From Ornithinimicrobium murale (GTDB taxonomy: Bacteria > Actinomycetota > Actinomycetes > Actinomycetales > Dermatophilaceae): DNA of 54,557 nucleotides. Where the stretch lies: contig NZ_QLVD01000007.1 in the NCBI RefSeq assembly GCF_003352835.1, positions 1 to 54,557 of the forward strand, written 5' to 3'. The position numbers and the translations under genes were made by a program. Below the pieces are notes generated by a model. It was not told the origin of the DNA, made no database searches, and saw nothing but the letters and a program-made list of their open reading frames with translations. Positions 9,187 to 17,885 of the stretch are shown in pieces; within the stretch, counting starts at the first letter, position 1; the number at the start of each line of letters is the position of its first letter.

Positions 9187-9222
9187 AACCCCGGCCCCGC
9201 ATGGTCGTGCAGGTCCGGGGTT
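9187..9222 (+). terminator. Terminator-like hairpin after the RDD gene
   Basis: AACCCCGG at 9187-9194 is perfectly complementary to CCGGGGTT at 9215-9222, with a 20-base loop and TTCTC after the stem. It lies 57 bases downstream of the RDD stop and plausibly ends that transcript. Confidence 0.6.
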
Positions 9223-9255
9223 CTCATGCACCCAGTGTGACGTGCCCACCGCGTG

Positions 9256-9273
9256 TGGTGGAGGTGGCGGGAA
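9256..9273 (-). other. tRNA/tmRNA 3'-end-like sequence, possible attachment-site remnant
   Basis: The 18 bases TGGTGGAGGTGGCGGGAA read, on the minus strand, like the T-arm and acceptor end of a tRNA or tmRNA finishing in CCACCA. The match breaks off after the first half of the T-stem, and no cloverleaf can be built around it. Such fragments are left at integration junctions. It stands just before a block of mobile-element debris. Chance similarity is possible. Confidence 0.25.
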
Positions 9274-9682
9274 CCGCACCTATAACGCTGTGACCTGCAC
9301 CGATGCGTTCTCAATGGACGCTGTGCCAGTTCTGTGACAGGCTCCTAGCCAACTTCTGCACACTCCTGCGCGCTGTCAGTGCACCGTTGGTCTGGGAACT
9401 GTAACGGCAGACCACACACTCCCCCACCACCGTCACGGCACGCATACTTCCGTTCAAGCGATTGTGAACTCACGCTGGCCGGCCGCACAGCTTGGCGCCT
9501 GCATCACACGTGGCCGCTCCGAGTGCAAGGATTACACCGAACTCATGTCCGAGCTTCGTGTCGTCGCCGACCATCTGCACTGAGACCTCGAGCACAACTC
9601 ACCGGGCGAGTATGAAACCAACCACTCGCTATCCGGCGGGCGAGCCTCACCCCAGTTCGCCACACAGCGAGTCTCCACTGAC
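9274..9682. other. Gene-free stretch between attachment-like site and IS ends
   Basis: No reading frame here shows convincing coding character: the open frames are short and have no ribosome binding site or recognisable motif. Together with the flanking sites it separates the RDD gene from the insertion sequence. It may be eroded mobile-element DNA. Confidence 0.5.
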
Positions 9683-9725
9683 CGCGGGGCATCGCCGTCA
9701 TACACCACTCCATCGGACTCGACCG
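9683..9725. repeat. Extra inverted copy of the IS256-type terminus
   Basis: This stretch, containing GTCATACACCACTCCATCGG, is the reverse complement, with a few mismatches, of the left end of the adjacent insertion sequence (9734-9770). The similarity extends inward over roughly 40 bases. It looks like the end of a second, deleted IS copy in the opposite orientation. Confidence 0.55.
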
Positions 9726-9733
9726 ACGTGTCA

Positions 9734-11151
9734 AGTCCGGTGGAGTGGTGTATGACGGTGATCCCTCGGTAGGGGTTTTCAGGTCGTCAGTGCTGGGACG
9801 GTAGCAGGTAGCTCCTGGTGGTTGGTGGGGGTCGGGGTGAGGGCTGCTCGGCAGCGGGTGAGGGTGTCGATGCCGATGTAGCGGCGTTGCTCGGCCCAGG
9901 CGTCGTGTTGCTCGGCCAGGACGGCGCCGACGAGGCGGATGATGGACTCGCGGTGGGGGAAGATCCCGACGACGTCGGTGCGCCTGCGGATCTCCCGGTT
10001 GAGGCGTTCCTGGGGGTTGTTGGACCAGGCCTGGCGCCAGACCTCCTTGGGGAAGGCGGTGAAGGCCAGGATGTCGGCTCGGGCGTCCTCGAGGTGGGCG
10101 GCGACGGCGGGTAGCTTCTCGGTCAGCCCTTCGACGACCCGGTCGAACTGGGCGTGCACCGAGGTGGCGTCGGGCTGGTCGTAGATGGAGTGCAGCATGG
10201 CCTTGACCCAGGGCCAGCTGGACTTGGGGGTCTGGCTCATGAGGTTGGCGGCGTAGTGCGTACGGCACCGCTGCCATGCCGTGCCGGTCAGGGTGGCCCC
10301 GATGGCCTCCACCAGGCCGGCGTGGGCGTCGGAGGTGACCAGCCCTACCGGGCCGGCCGCGGTAAGCCCGCGGGCCACCAGGTCGCGGAAGAACGCCAGC
10401 CAGGAGGCCGTGGTCTCCCCGGTGGCGACCTGGATGCCCAGGATCTCCCGGTAGCCCTCGACGTTAACGCCGGTCGCGACCAGGGCGCAGACCTTGACCA
10501 CCCGCCCGCCCTCGCGGACCTTCAGCACCAGGGCGTCGACGGCCACGAACGTGTACGGGCCGGCGTCCAGCGGACGGGTGCGGAAAGACTCCACGTGCTC
10601 GTCCAGCTCGGTCGCCATCACCGAGACCTAGGACTTGGACAGCCCGCTGATACCCAGGGCGGTGACCAGCTTGTCCATCCGCCTCGTGGACACCCCGAGC
10701 AGGTAGCAGGTGGCCACCACGGTCGTCAGCGCCGCCTCGGCACGGCGGCGCCGTTCCAGCAGCCAGTCGGGGAAGTAGCTGCCCTCGCGCAGCTTGGGGA
10801 CCGCGACGTCCACGGTCCCGACCCGGGTGTCCAGGTCCCGGTGGCGGTACCCGTTGCGCCGGTTGGTCCGCTCAGCCGTGCGGGCCCCGTAGTCGGCGCC
10901 GCACACACTGTCAGCTTCGGCGGACAGCAACGTGTTGATGAAGGTCGCCAGCATCTGCCGCATCAGGTCAGGACTGGCCTGGGCCAGCTGCTCGTGCAAG
11001 AACGCCTCAGGGTCGATACTGGGTCCAGCGGTCATCGTGGTGCTCCTCTTCGAGAGTGCTTTGGAAGGTTCACTCGAAGGATCACGCGGTGGCCGCGCCT
11101 ACCTCAGCAGGACACGCTCACCGGGGTCGTCGTACACCACTCTGCTGGACT
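9734..11151 (-). mobile_element. IS256-family insertion sequence, inactivated
   Basis: Imperfect terminal inverted repeats flank the transposase. The left end at 9734-9756 contains AGTCCGGTGGAGTGGTGTAT. The right end at about 11129-11151, read on the minus strand, contains AGTCCAGCAGAGTGGTGTAC. Total length of about 1.42 kb is usual for this family. I could not find a matching 8-9 base target duplication at the two outer edges, which suggests rearrangement after insertion or misplaced ends. The transposase has an in-frame stop. Confidence 0.75.
9779..11035 (-). pseudogene. IS256-family transposase interrupted by an amber codon
   Basis: The N-terminal 135 residues (11035-10631) and the remaining 280 (10621-9779) lie in the same frame, separated by TAG at 10628-10630. 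The stop sits in the family-conserved 'GLSKSQVS' turn, exactly where glutamine is expected, so a single CAG to TAG change explains it. The catalytic DDE residues are all in the second half: Asp in 'FVAVDAL', Asp in 'LVTSDAHAGL', Glu in 'NPQERLNREIRRR'. Without the stop the protein would be 418 residues, normal for the family. Unless suppressed, it is inactive. Confidence 0.9.
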
Positions 11152-11220
11152 CCACTCCCTCAAGGCGTGCGTGCGTTGTCAGGTGAGTCTCTGAGGCTCC
11201 GTACCTGGGCTTTAGGTGGC

Positions 11221-11427
11221 ATGACGGCACAACCGAAGACACAAAGAGGCCAAACAAGGCAGTTCGAGTCGCTCAGCGCGGCGGCCGAGCGTACGGGCAT
11301 CAGCGTGCGTACGTTGCGGCGACGCATTGCAGTGGGACGTTTGCCTGCGTTCCGCAGCGGCCCACGCATCATCCGCGTTGATCCCGCGGATGTGGATCGA
11401 CTCATGGTCAAGATCCCCACGGTATGA
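11221..11427 (+). CDS. Excisionase-like small helix-turn-helix protein
   Basis: A 68-residue protein with a MerR/excisionase-type DNA-binding fold: 'SLSAAAERTGISVRTLRRR' followed by 'GRLPAFRSGPRIIRVDPADVD', the winged-helix pattern of Xis-like proteins. The frame is open further upstream to 11056, but ATG 11221 gives the standard compact length; there is no strong ribosome binding site. It lies between an IS and a decayed tyrosine recombinase, the expected context for an excisionase of an integrated element. Confidence 0.65.
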   Translation: MTAQPKTQRGQTRQFESLSAAAERTGISVRTLRRRIAVGRLPAFRSGPRIIRVDPADVDRLMVKIPTV

Positions 11428-11549
11428 TTGTGGCGCTCCTGCAGATGTGGCCGCCCCCATGCCCGGCGTGGTGCTCCAACTTGGGGAGTCATTGGCGGTG
11501 ATGAACCGGGTCTGGTCGGCCGTCTCGTTGACCACAAGCGACCATGCCG

Positions 11550-12165
11550 CCGTCTGGACGCGGCGCTGGTCCATGTCCTGCGGTGCCAGGGTGAGTTGAG
11601 ACCAACAACGCTGCTACGGGTCAGCGCGGTTAACGGGCGGTTAACGGTGCGACCGCGGTGAGAAACCCACACGCTTAGCTTTGCGATCGGGTGGTCCTCC
11701 TGGGCGCAGGTAGCGACGATGGCCTGTCCCAAATCGGTCGGCACTGGCAGCGGTCGACCCGGTTTCCTTTGCCGTGAACCCGGACGTCCCGCCTGCCAGT
11801 CCGTGTCATCGAGCCGTAGCACGGCGACCTCGTCGCAGCGCAGACCAGACGCAGCAGACAGGCGATGACGTCCAGGTCTCACCTGCCGACCCGCCGGGCA
11901 GGGTCGAACGCGCCGACCACGGATTGCACCTGCGGCGGTGTCGACGGCTGCGACAGGCCGGACTGCCTGCGGTACGCGAACGACGGGACAGCGACCGCCA
12001 GGTCCACGGCAAGTGGACCCGCGTCGTGCAGGTACAGCAGAAACGAGCGCAGCGAAGAGGGCCGTCATCTGTGCGGTCTTGCGACCCAACCTGGGCAGGT
12101 GATCGCGAGGAAGCCAGCGACCAGTCCGCGCTCCAAGCCGCCGGCAATACGTGCGCCACCTTCTG
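11550..12165 (-). pseudogene. Decayed tyrosine recombinase/integrase
   Basis: Fragments of a phage-type integrase can be read across shifting minus-strand frames. 'LRSFLLYLHDAGPLAVDLAV' (about 12055-12000) matches the end of a core-binding domain. 'SGLRCDEVAVLRLDDTDWQA' (about 11850-11780) matches the first catalytic-arginine region, and 'PLPVPTDLGQAIVATC' follows it. A TGA in frame near 11880 and at least two frameshifts separate these blocks. The C-terminal HxxR and tyrosine segments were not found, so the gene is dead and probably truncated. It marks a past site-specific integration beside the catabolic island. Confidence 0.6.
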
Positions 12166-12171
12166 ACACGA

Positions 12172-13275
12172 TCATGGGACGAGCACTGGCTTCATCGCTC
12201 TTCCCGTCCGCATGTCTTGAAGGGCCACGTTCACCTCTTCAAGCCGGTATTCGCTCACGAGGTCCACAGTGTTGAAACGACTCACCAGTGACGGCAACGT
12301 CTGGACGTAGGCGATGAAGTCCTCTGCCCCGAAGGCCCATGACCCCATGACCTGGAGTTGCTTCTTGGTAATCAGGTGGGGGTTGATCGGGGTAGTCCCG
12401 TGGTCGGTGTATTGTCCCACCACTAGGTATCGACCATTGCGCTTACACAGGTCGATTCCTTCCGCGACGGCAACAGGAACACCGGCAGCCTCGATCACAA
12501 GGTCGGCACCGCGACGACCCGGAGTATGCCCCAAAACCTCGTCCAACCGGTCCACAGCCCGGGGGTTCTCGTCGATGTCGACCGTCAGGTCGCAGATTCC
12601 CAGGGCTTCGGCCAGCGCCAGACGGGACGCAGGCCCGCCGATCATCACCACCGTGCCCGCCCCCGCCAGACGTGCGTACATCGCTGCGGCCATACCGACA
12701 GGCCCGCTCCCCTGAACCACCACGAACTCGCCTATTCGTGGAGGGGCGATGCGGAGAAGCGCGTGAGCGACGGTTGGTCCCGCGCACCCCAGGGACACTG
12801 CTTGGAGGGAACTCACCCCGGATGGAAGCCGGACAATTGTCGAGCCGGGCCGAAGGTAGATCTGCTCCGCCCAGCCGCCAGACAAGTGGGGTGGGCTCGA
12901 AACAGTTTGGTTGATTCCGTAGACCACACGCTTCTCGCAGAGCGAGAACTCCTTCTCGATCACGCAGTAGTAGCAGGTCCGACAGGGGATGCTGGACGCC
13001 CAGGTGACGGTGTCCCCCTCGGCAAGTGTCTGGCCCAAAGCATCCGTGGTCACTCCTTCCCCCAATTCGGCGACACGGCCTACGGCCTCGTGACCCAGGA
13101 TGAGCGGTGTTGGGACGGGGAGTCTGCCCTGATGCAGGTGGACGTCCGTGCCACACACCCCCCCATACTCGATATCCACTAGGACCGCGCCCGGGACAAG
13201 GTCACTACCCGGCACGTCTAGAATCTCAATCGGCTCGTTGAACCCTGTCAGGACAGCAGCCCTTTTCGAGGTCAT
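12172..13275 (-). CDS. Zinc-dependent alcohol dehydrogenase (medium-chain family)
   Basis: NAD(P)-dependent medium-chain dehydrogenase, 367 residues. The catalytic zinc site is intact (Cys41, His62-Glu63), and the structural zinc set is present (Cys98, Cys101, Cys104, Cys113). The nucleotide-binding 'VVQGSGPVGMAAAMYAR' lies near residue 190. ATG 13275 starts one base after the aldehyde dehydrogenase stop, with AAGGA inside the upstream gene, so it is the last gene of the long minus-strand array. Next to a ketoglutarate-semialdehyde dehydrogenase it probably oxidises a sugar or sugar-acid hydroxyl, by inference. Confidence 0.88.
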   Translation of the reverse strand: MTSKRAAVLTGFNEPIEILDVPGSDLVPGAVLVDIEYGGVCGTDVHLHQGRLPVPTPLILGHEAVGRVAELGEGVTTDALGQTLAEGDTVTWASSIPCRTCYYCVIEKEFSLCEKRVVYGINQTVSSPPHLSGGWAEQIYLRPGSTIVRLPSGVSSLQAVSLGCAGPTVAHALLRIAPPRIGEFVVVQGSGPVGMAAAMYARLAGAGTVVMIGGPASRLALAEALGICDLTVDIDENPRAVDRLDEVLGHTPGRRGADLVIEAAGVPVAVAEGIDLCKRNGRYLVVGQYTDHGTTPINPHLITKKQLQVMGSWAFGAEDFIAYVQTLPSLVSRFNTVDLVSEYRLEEVNVALQDMRTGRAMKPVLVP

Positions 13276-13276
13276 T

Positions 13277-14833
13277 TCAAGTTCCTTCGCGTGGGTCAGG
13301 TTGTGCCAGTTGCGCTATCACGGCCGGGACCTGAAGAGTTCCGTCGATGCGGCGGATGATGTCCGTTGTCTCGTCTCGAAGTTCGACGGGAAGCACCTCC
13401 TGCGGTGCGTTCTGCCACGCCAACGGTCGTTGAAATCGGCGCACGGCAGTGGCGCCCACTGAGGTGTGAAGGCTGTTTGATGCCGGCCAACCTCCCCCAT
13501 GGTTCTGCGCCCAGGACACCGCCACCCCAGTAGGGAAACCGTTGTACACGAGGCGACCGCACCGCGACTCAAGCGCGACGCGGAGGGACTCGTCGACGTC
13601 GGTGAGGTCCGCGGCGGTGTGTAGGGTCGCTGTGAGCGAGTGAGGCAGCTTGTCGATTGCCGCTAGGAGATGTGCTCCACCATCGTATCGAACAACAATC
13701 GCTATGGGTCCGAAGCACTCCTCGACCATGCCCTCAGTCAGCTCATCTAGGTGCACTTCCAAGAGCTGAGCCACTGGAATATCCTCCGCCACACCGTCCA
13801 TCTGGCCGGAGGCCACCCGCCGCACTACATGTTGCCTGATCAGGGTGTTGACCCCTTGGGCAAACGACTTAGTGATCCCGGCGTTGAGCATGACGGTGCC
13901 GGGCTGGCTCTCGATTACCTCAGCAGCCGCACTCACGACCCGATCTCCGTCCGCGCCCGACGGAACGAAGGCGACCCCTGGCTTGGTGCAGAATTGACCC
14001 GCACCGAGGGTGACTGAGGAAGCGAGGCCCCGTCCGATCTCCTCTGCGCGCTCAGCCGCCGCCCCTTCGCTGACAACAAGCGGGTTCACGCTACCCAGCT
14101 CGCCGTAGAAGGGAATGGGCTGAGTGCGCTGCTCGATGAGGGCCATAAGGGCACGACCACCCTGTACGGAGCCGGTGAATCCGACGGCGCTCACGCTCGG
14201 GTGCTGCACCAACTGCGAACCCGCCGGCCGACCATACACGATCCCGATGGTCCCCTTGGGTGCGCCCAGACGCTCGGCTGCCTCCTGCATCGCGGCGTGG
14301 CAGAGTCGGGACGTGTCGGGGTGGGACTCATGGGCCTTGACCACTACCGTGCAACCGGCTGCGAGGGCAGCGGCGGTGTCCCCACCCGGTACAGAGAACG
14401 CGAGCGGGAAGTTACTTGCCCCGAACACGGCTACCGGACCGATGGGAACTAACATCCTCCTGAGGTCAGGCCGCGGGCCCATAGCCGTGTCTCCTGAATG
14501 GTCGATGATTGCTTCGACGAAGCTTCCCTCCTCCACTACGCCCGCGAACATGCGCAGCTGGAAGCAGGTGCGGGTGAGCTCGCCGTCGATTCGGTCAGCG
14601 CCCAGCCCAGTTTCTGCGTCTGCTATAGCAACGATGTCCTCTCGACGCGCCGCGAGCGAGTCTGCCATCCCACGAATGAGTTTGGCACGCCAGCTGCGGT
14701 CCCGTTTGTGCAACTTCCGGAATGCCTCATGCGCAAGCAAACATATGGCATCCACCTGCTGCGGACTCGTCTCCACTCCTACCAGTGCACGTACATTGCC
14801 CGTGCGGGCGTCAACGCTCTCAACTTCAGCCAC
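13277..14833 (-). CDS. Aldehyde dehydrogenase, 2-oxoglutarate-semialdehyde (2,5-dioxovalerate) type
   Basis: NADP-type aldehyde dehydrogenase of 518 residues resembling the ketoglutarate-semialdehyde dehydrogenase group. That enzyme oxidises 2,5-dioxopentanoate to 2-oxoglutarate, the last step of non-phosphorylating pentose or glucarate routes. Catalytic residues are visible: Asn141 (SNFPLAF), Glu245 (YGELGSVNP) and Cys282 (GQFCTKPG), the last two in wording typical of this subgroup. The frame opens as far as 15031, but GTG 14833 is chosen because AAGGAGAGG lies 10 bases before it and the N-terminus then matches the family. It overlaps the upstream FAH gene by 8 bases. Confidence 0.8.
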   Translation of the reverse strand: MAEVESVDARTGNVRALVGVETSPQQVDAICLLAHEAFRKLHKRDRSWRAKLIRGMADSLAARREDIVAIADAETGLGADRIDGELTRTCFQLRMFAGVVEEGSFVEAIIDHSGDTAMGPRPDLRRMLVPIGPVAVFGASNFPLAFSVPGGDTAAALAAGCTVVVKAHESHPDTSRLCHAAMQEAAERLGAPKGTIGIVYGRPAGSQLVQHPSVSAVGFTGSVQGGRALMALIEQRTQPIPFYGELGSVNPLVVSEGAAAERAEEIGRGLASSVTLGAGQFCTKPGVAFVPSGADGDRVVSAAAEVIESQPGTVMLNAGITKSFAQGVNTLIRQHVVRRVASGQMDGVAEDIPVAQLLEVHLDELTEGMVEECFGPIAIVVRYDGGAHLLAAIDKLPHSLTATLHTAADLTDVDESLRVALESRCGRLVYNGFPTGVAVSWAQNHGGGWPASNSLHTSVGATAVRRFQRPLAWQNAPQEVLPVELRDETTDIIRRIDGTLQVPAVIAQLAQPDPREGT

Positions 14834-15725
14834 TTGTCTGCCTCTCCTTGATCGATGCGGGTACCAGGTCTTGACGCTGGGTGCCGAGTCCTGAAATGCC
14901 CATCTCAACGACGTCTCCGGCTTTAAGGTAAGGGAACCTACCCGACAAAGCGACTCCCTGGGGTGTTCCAGTGTTGATGACGTCGCCTGGTTCCAGTACG
15001 AGGAACTGCGACAGGTGCCAAACGAGTTCATTCACCGAGAAGACCATGTCCTTCGTGGACGAGTCCTGTCGTGGTTCCCCGTTCACTGTTGACCAAATGC
15101 GAAGCTCTTGTGCAGGGACCGAATCGGCTGGTACCAGCGTCGGACCGAGGGGATTGAACGTCTCGCAACACTTGCCCTTGGACCACTGCCCCAGCGACTC
15201 CTGCATTTGGTAGCGTCGCTCGGACACGTCATTGCTAACCGCGTAGCCCGCGATGAACCCTGCAGCCTGGTCGGGAGATTCCAGATAGCGCGTCCGACGT
15301 CCGATCACGACCGCGAGCTCCACTTCCCAATCAACCTGTGAGGCGCCCGGTGGGATCCGGACATCATCGTTTGGACCAACCACCGTATTGGGGTGCTTAA
15401 AGAAAAGGATGGGCTTTTCTGGCGGTGGGTCGTTGGTTTCGGCCGCGTGTGCAGCATAGTTCTGACCGATGCACAGGACCGCCATCGGTCGCGCGATCGG
15501 TGCTCCAACGCGAAGGCTCTCCGCGTCAGGCAAGACTGGTAAATGCCCGGCAACCAGTGCATCCCTCGTCCGCTCGATCCCGGAGGCGGCAAAAAATTCA
15601 CCGTGCACGTCATTCGTGATTGAGGTCAGGTCATAGACGAGACCGTCCTCTGCGCGGACGCATGGACGTTCTGCACCAATTGGACCGAGACGAAGTAGTT
15701 CCATAGCTATCTCATTTCTTTGCAT
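14826..15725 (-). CDS. Fumarylacetoacetate hydrolase family protein
   Basis: FAH-superfamily enzyme, 299 residues, with the C-terminal catalytic fold. 'VLCIGQNYAAHAAE' is followed by the acidic metal ligands in 'DWEVELAVVIG' and 'GYAVSNDVSERRYQ', and 'GDVINTGTPQGVAL' lies near the end. Relatives include 2,4-diketo-3-deoxy-sugar-acid hydrolases and oxo-diene hydratases, so cleavage of a diketo acid to pyruvate plus a short acid is possible. ATG 15725 overlaps the previous gene by 14 bases; ATG 15704 is an alternative start. The neighbours support a sugar-acid role. Confidence 0.82.
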   Translation of the reverse strand: MQRNEIAMELLRLGPIGAERPCVRAEDGLVYDLTSITNDVHGEFFAASGIERTRDALVAGHLPVLPDAESLRVGAPIARPMAVLCIGQNYAAHAAETNDPPPEKPILFFKHPNTVVGPNDDVRIPPGASQVDWEVELAVVIGRRTRYLESPDQAAGFIAGYAVSNDVSERRYQMQESLGQWSKGKCCETFNPLGPTLVPADSVPAQELRIWSTVNGEPRQDSSTKDMVFSVNELVWHLSQFLVLEPGDVINTGTPQGVALSGRFPYLKAGDVVEMGISGLGTQRQDLVPASIKERQTSG

Positions 15726-16626
15726 TAGCGAAAGGCACCAGGTCGCCGTCTGATTGCGTCTGGCCTCCGGCGGTGGTCACACAGTTCATGAGCGTGCCGA
15801 CCTCAGGAATTTCGATGCTTACTACGTCACCCGGGAGCGTGGTGAAATCCAGCCCAGGCACGATTCCCGTTCCTGTAGAGAGAAGTGCGCCATCCGGAAG
15901 CGTGTAACATCGGAAAAGGTGTTCGACTAGTTCCGCGAAGCGACGAGTGAACGAGCCAGTGGTGGTTTCGCCCCGCCAAACCCCTACGCCGTCCCGCGTC
16001 ACATCCATCTTTATCATCAACTGACGGTCTAGTCCGGCAGGGCCTCCAAGTTCCCACGCAGGACGGATACCGGAGGACAAGGCGAAAGCGCCGTTGTAGA
16101 TTTTGGCTTGGGGGAGGTACAGCGGATTCTCGCCCTCTATTGACCGCGAGCTCATATCGTTGCCTACTGCGTAGCCGACAATTTCGGCGTGACAGTTTAG
16201 GATCAGGACGAGTTCGGGCTCCGGGACGTTGAGCAGAGAGTCGATCCGGATCGCGACCGGCGACCCGTCGGACACTACGCGCCACGCCGCGCTCTTGAAA
16301 AACAGTTCCGGTCTAGTCGCGCCGTAGACACGGTCGTAGACGTCTTGCACCACGGACTCTTCTACTCGCGCGTCTCTAGAACGCTTGTAGGTGACCCCGC
16401 TCGCCCATACCTCCGTCAATCCGTCCACCGGGGGCAGCAGCGACACAGTTCCGATATCAAAGGCCGGCGAGGTGGTGGTGGACTCGACTAGACTTCGGAT
16501 CTCAGCAACACGAAGTTGGAGCAAGTTGCTGATCGAGTCGGTGCCCATTGCGCGGAGGGCGGTCCCGTCGAGCACCCCTACGTGGGTAGTTTGGTCGCGG
16601 GTTGCGTATCGAACAATTTTCGTCAA
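15712..16626 (-). CDS. FAH-family 2-dehydro-3-deoxy-pentonate dehydratase-like protein
   Basis: 304-residue FAH-superfamily protein. Its wording ('ASGVTYKRSRDARVEES', 'VYDRVYGATRPELFFK', 'GNDMSSRSIEGENPLYLPQA') matches enzymes described as 2-dehydro-3-deoxy-D-arabinonate dehydratases. These make 2,5-dioxopentanoate, the substrate of the aldehyde dehydrogenase encoded two genes downstream. Metal ligands are the Glu pair in 'PEPELVLIL' and Asp in 'GNDMSS'. The start is TTG 16626 with AGGAGA nine bases upstream, and it overlaps the MFS stop. The functional assignment rests on sequence memory plus context. Confidence 0.75.
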   Translation of the reverse strand: MTKIVRYATRDQTTHVGVLDGTALRAMGTDSISNLLQLRVAEIRSLVESTTTSPAFDIGTVSLLPPVDGLTEVWASGVTYKRSRDARVEESVVQDVYDRVYGATRPELFFKSAAWRVVSDGSPVAIRIDSLLNVPEPELVLILNCHAEIVGYAVGNDMSSRSIEGENPLYLPQAKIYNGAFALSSGIRPAWELGGPAGLDRQLMIKMDVTRDGVGVWRGETTTGSFTRRFAELVEHLFRCYTLPDGALLSTGTGIVPGLDFTTLPGDVVSIEIPEVGTLMNCVTTAGGQTQSDGDLVPFANAKK

Positions 16627-17885
16627 GAGGACATCTCCTGTTCGTGGACGGTCACGCCATCGCGGGCGCGCCGATGAATGCGTACGAGGAGCAGCCCGGC
16701 GGCCGCCGCCGGTACAGCGATGAAACCAAAGCCCGCCGAGAAGCCGGCAAACGCGATGAAAGTTCCTACGCAGTAGGGCGTCACGCCCGCAACCAGAAAG
16801 TTCGCGGTGCTCTGCAGGCCGAGCGTCGTTCCCATCCGCCCCGGAGGAGCGAGTTCACCTGCCACCGTGAACGCCAAACCGTTCCAGCAGATGACGAACG
16901 CACCAACGATCACCGAAAGCACGACGAGAAGTGGTAGGGGACCGTCAACTGCGAGGCCGAGCGACGCTCCGCCGGCCGCCATCCCAAACGCCACCACCCG
17001 CAACGGCATCAGCCGGTCAGGAACGTTATCGGACCAGCTTCCCACGAGTACCCGTGCACCCGCTCCTGTCAACTGCGCGACAGCGAACACCAAGCTCGCT
17101 GACCGCAGGGTGAGGCCGCGGTGACCGTGCAACATTTCAACAACGAAGGAGACGAAGGTCGCCTGGCACATTACGAGGGCGACGCCAGCAACGATGACGT
17201 TCCGGAGCGCACGCTGACGATTTCGACGTTCGTTGTCAGGCTCCTTTACCCGCGCTTCTATAGTTCCCGCAGTTCCGAACTCGTGGTCCTGTGGGGGTTC
17301 CCTGATCCAGATCCACGACGAGACCGCGGCCATCATAGCCACCGCTGCGAGGCTCCTGAAAGCAAAGCCTATCCCCCACCCTGCGACCATGGTTGGCAGC
17401 ATCAGAGCGGCTGCGGCTGCACCCAGCGGTACCGACGTTTGACGCAGACCCATCGCAAACCCGCGGCGTTCCCTCGGGAACCAGCGAAGCACCGCTCGAC
17501 CGCTAGCGGCGTTCACGGATGCGGCCGCCGCGCCCGCGAGAGCAAGGCAAAGGGAAAGGGGCCACAGCCCCGACACGGAACTCGTCAGCACCAAGAAGTA
17601 CGCCGTCGCTGCAAGCCCGACAGCCATCACCGGGCGCTCGTCGAAGCGGTCTGTAGCGGCTCCCCAGAGGAGAAGGGTCATCACGAAGCCCGCCATTGGA
17701 GCGCCGAGGAGGATGCCGAGTTCGCCGAGGGATAACCCTTCCGCGTGGCGCAGCGCGGGTCCAATAGCCGCTAGCCCCACGAAGAACGTGCTTGTACTCG
17801 CCTGCGCAAACATCCCGACGATGAGCACAACCCACTTGTAACGAGTGCGTGCTTCCGTGCCGGATGTTTTTTTCAGGTGAGTCAA
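16623..17885 (-). CDS. MFS transporter
   Basis: Major facilitator membrane transporter of 420 residues with about twelve hydrophobic segments and the cytoplasmic loop motif 'WGAATDRFDERPVMAVG' after the second. Length is normal. The only in-frame start near the expected N-terminus is TTG 17885, which overlaps the aldo/keto reductase stop; the ribosome binding site is weak. Its place between a reductase and FAH enzymes suggests uptake of a sugar acid or organic acid feeding the adjacent module. Substrate cannot be read. Confidence 0.85.
   Translation of the reverse strand: MTHLKKTSGTEARTRYKWVVLIVGMFAQASTSTFFVGLAAIGPALRHAEGLSLGELGILLGAPMAGFVMTLLLWGAATDRFDERPVMAVGLAATAYFLVLTSSVSGLWPLSLCLALAGAAAASVNAASGRAVLRWFPRERRGFAMGLRQTSVPLGAAAAALMLPTMVAGWGIGFAFRSLAAVAMMAAVSSWIWIREPPQDHEFGTAGTIEARVKEPDNERRNRQRALRNVIVAGVALVMCQATFVSFVVEMLHGHRGLTLRSASLVFAVAQLTGAGARVLVGSWSDNVPDRLMPLRVVAFGMAAGGASLGLAVDGPLPLLVVLSVIVGAFVICWNGLAFTVAGELAPPGRMGTTLGLQSTANFLVAGVTPYCVGTFIAFAGFSAGFGFIAVPAAAAGLLLVRIHRRARDGVTVHEQEMSS

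Noticed and set aside
9240..9330. A complete tRNA or tmRNA gene
   Set aside because: Only the last 18 bases match; no cloverleaf or tag-coding part can be drawn.
9152..9337. Short plus-strand ORF covering the tRNA-like fragment
   Set aside because: Crosses a terminator hairpin, has no ribosome binding site and low-complexity sequence.
10154..11194. 346-residue plus-strand frame across the IS
   Set aside because: Antisense shadow of the transposase.
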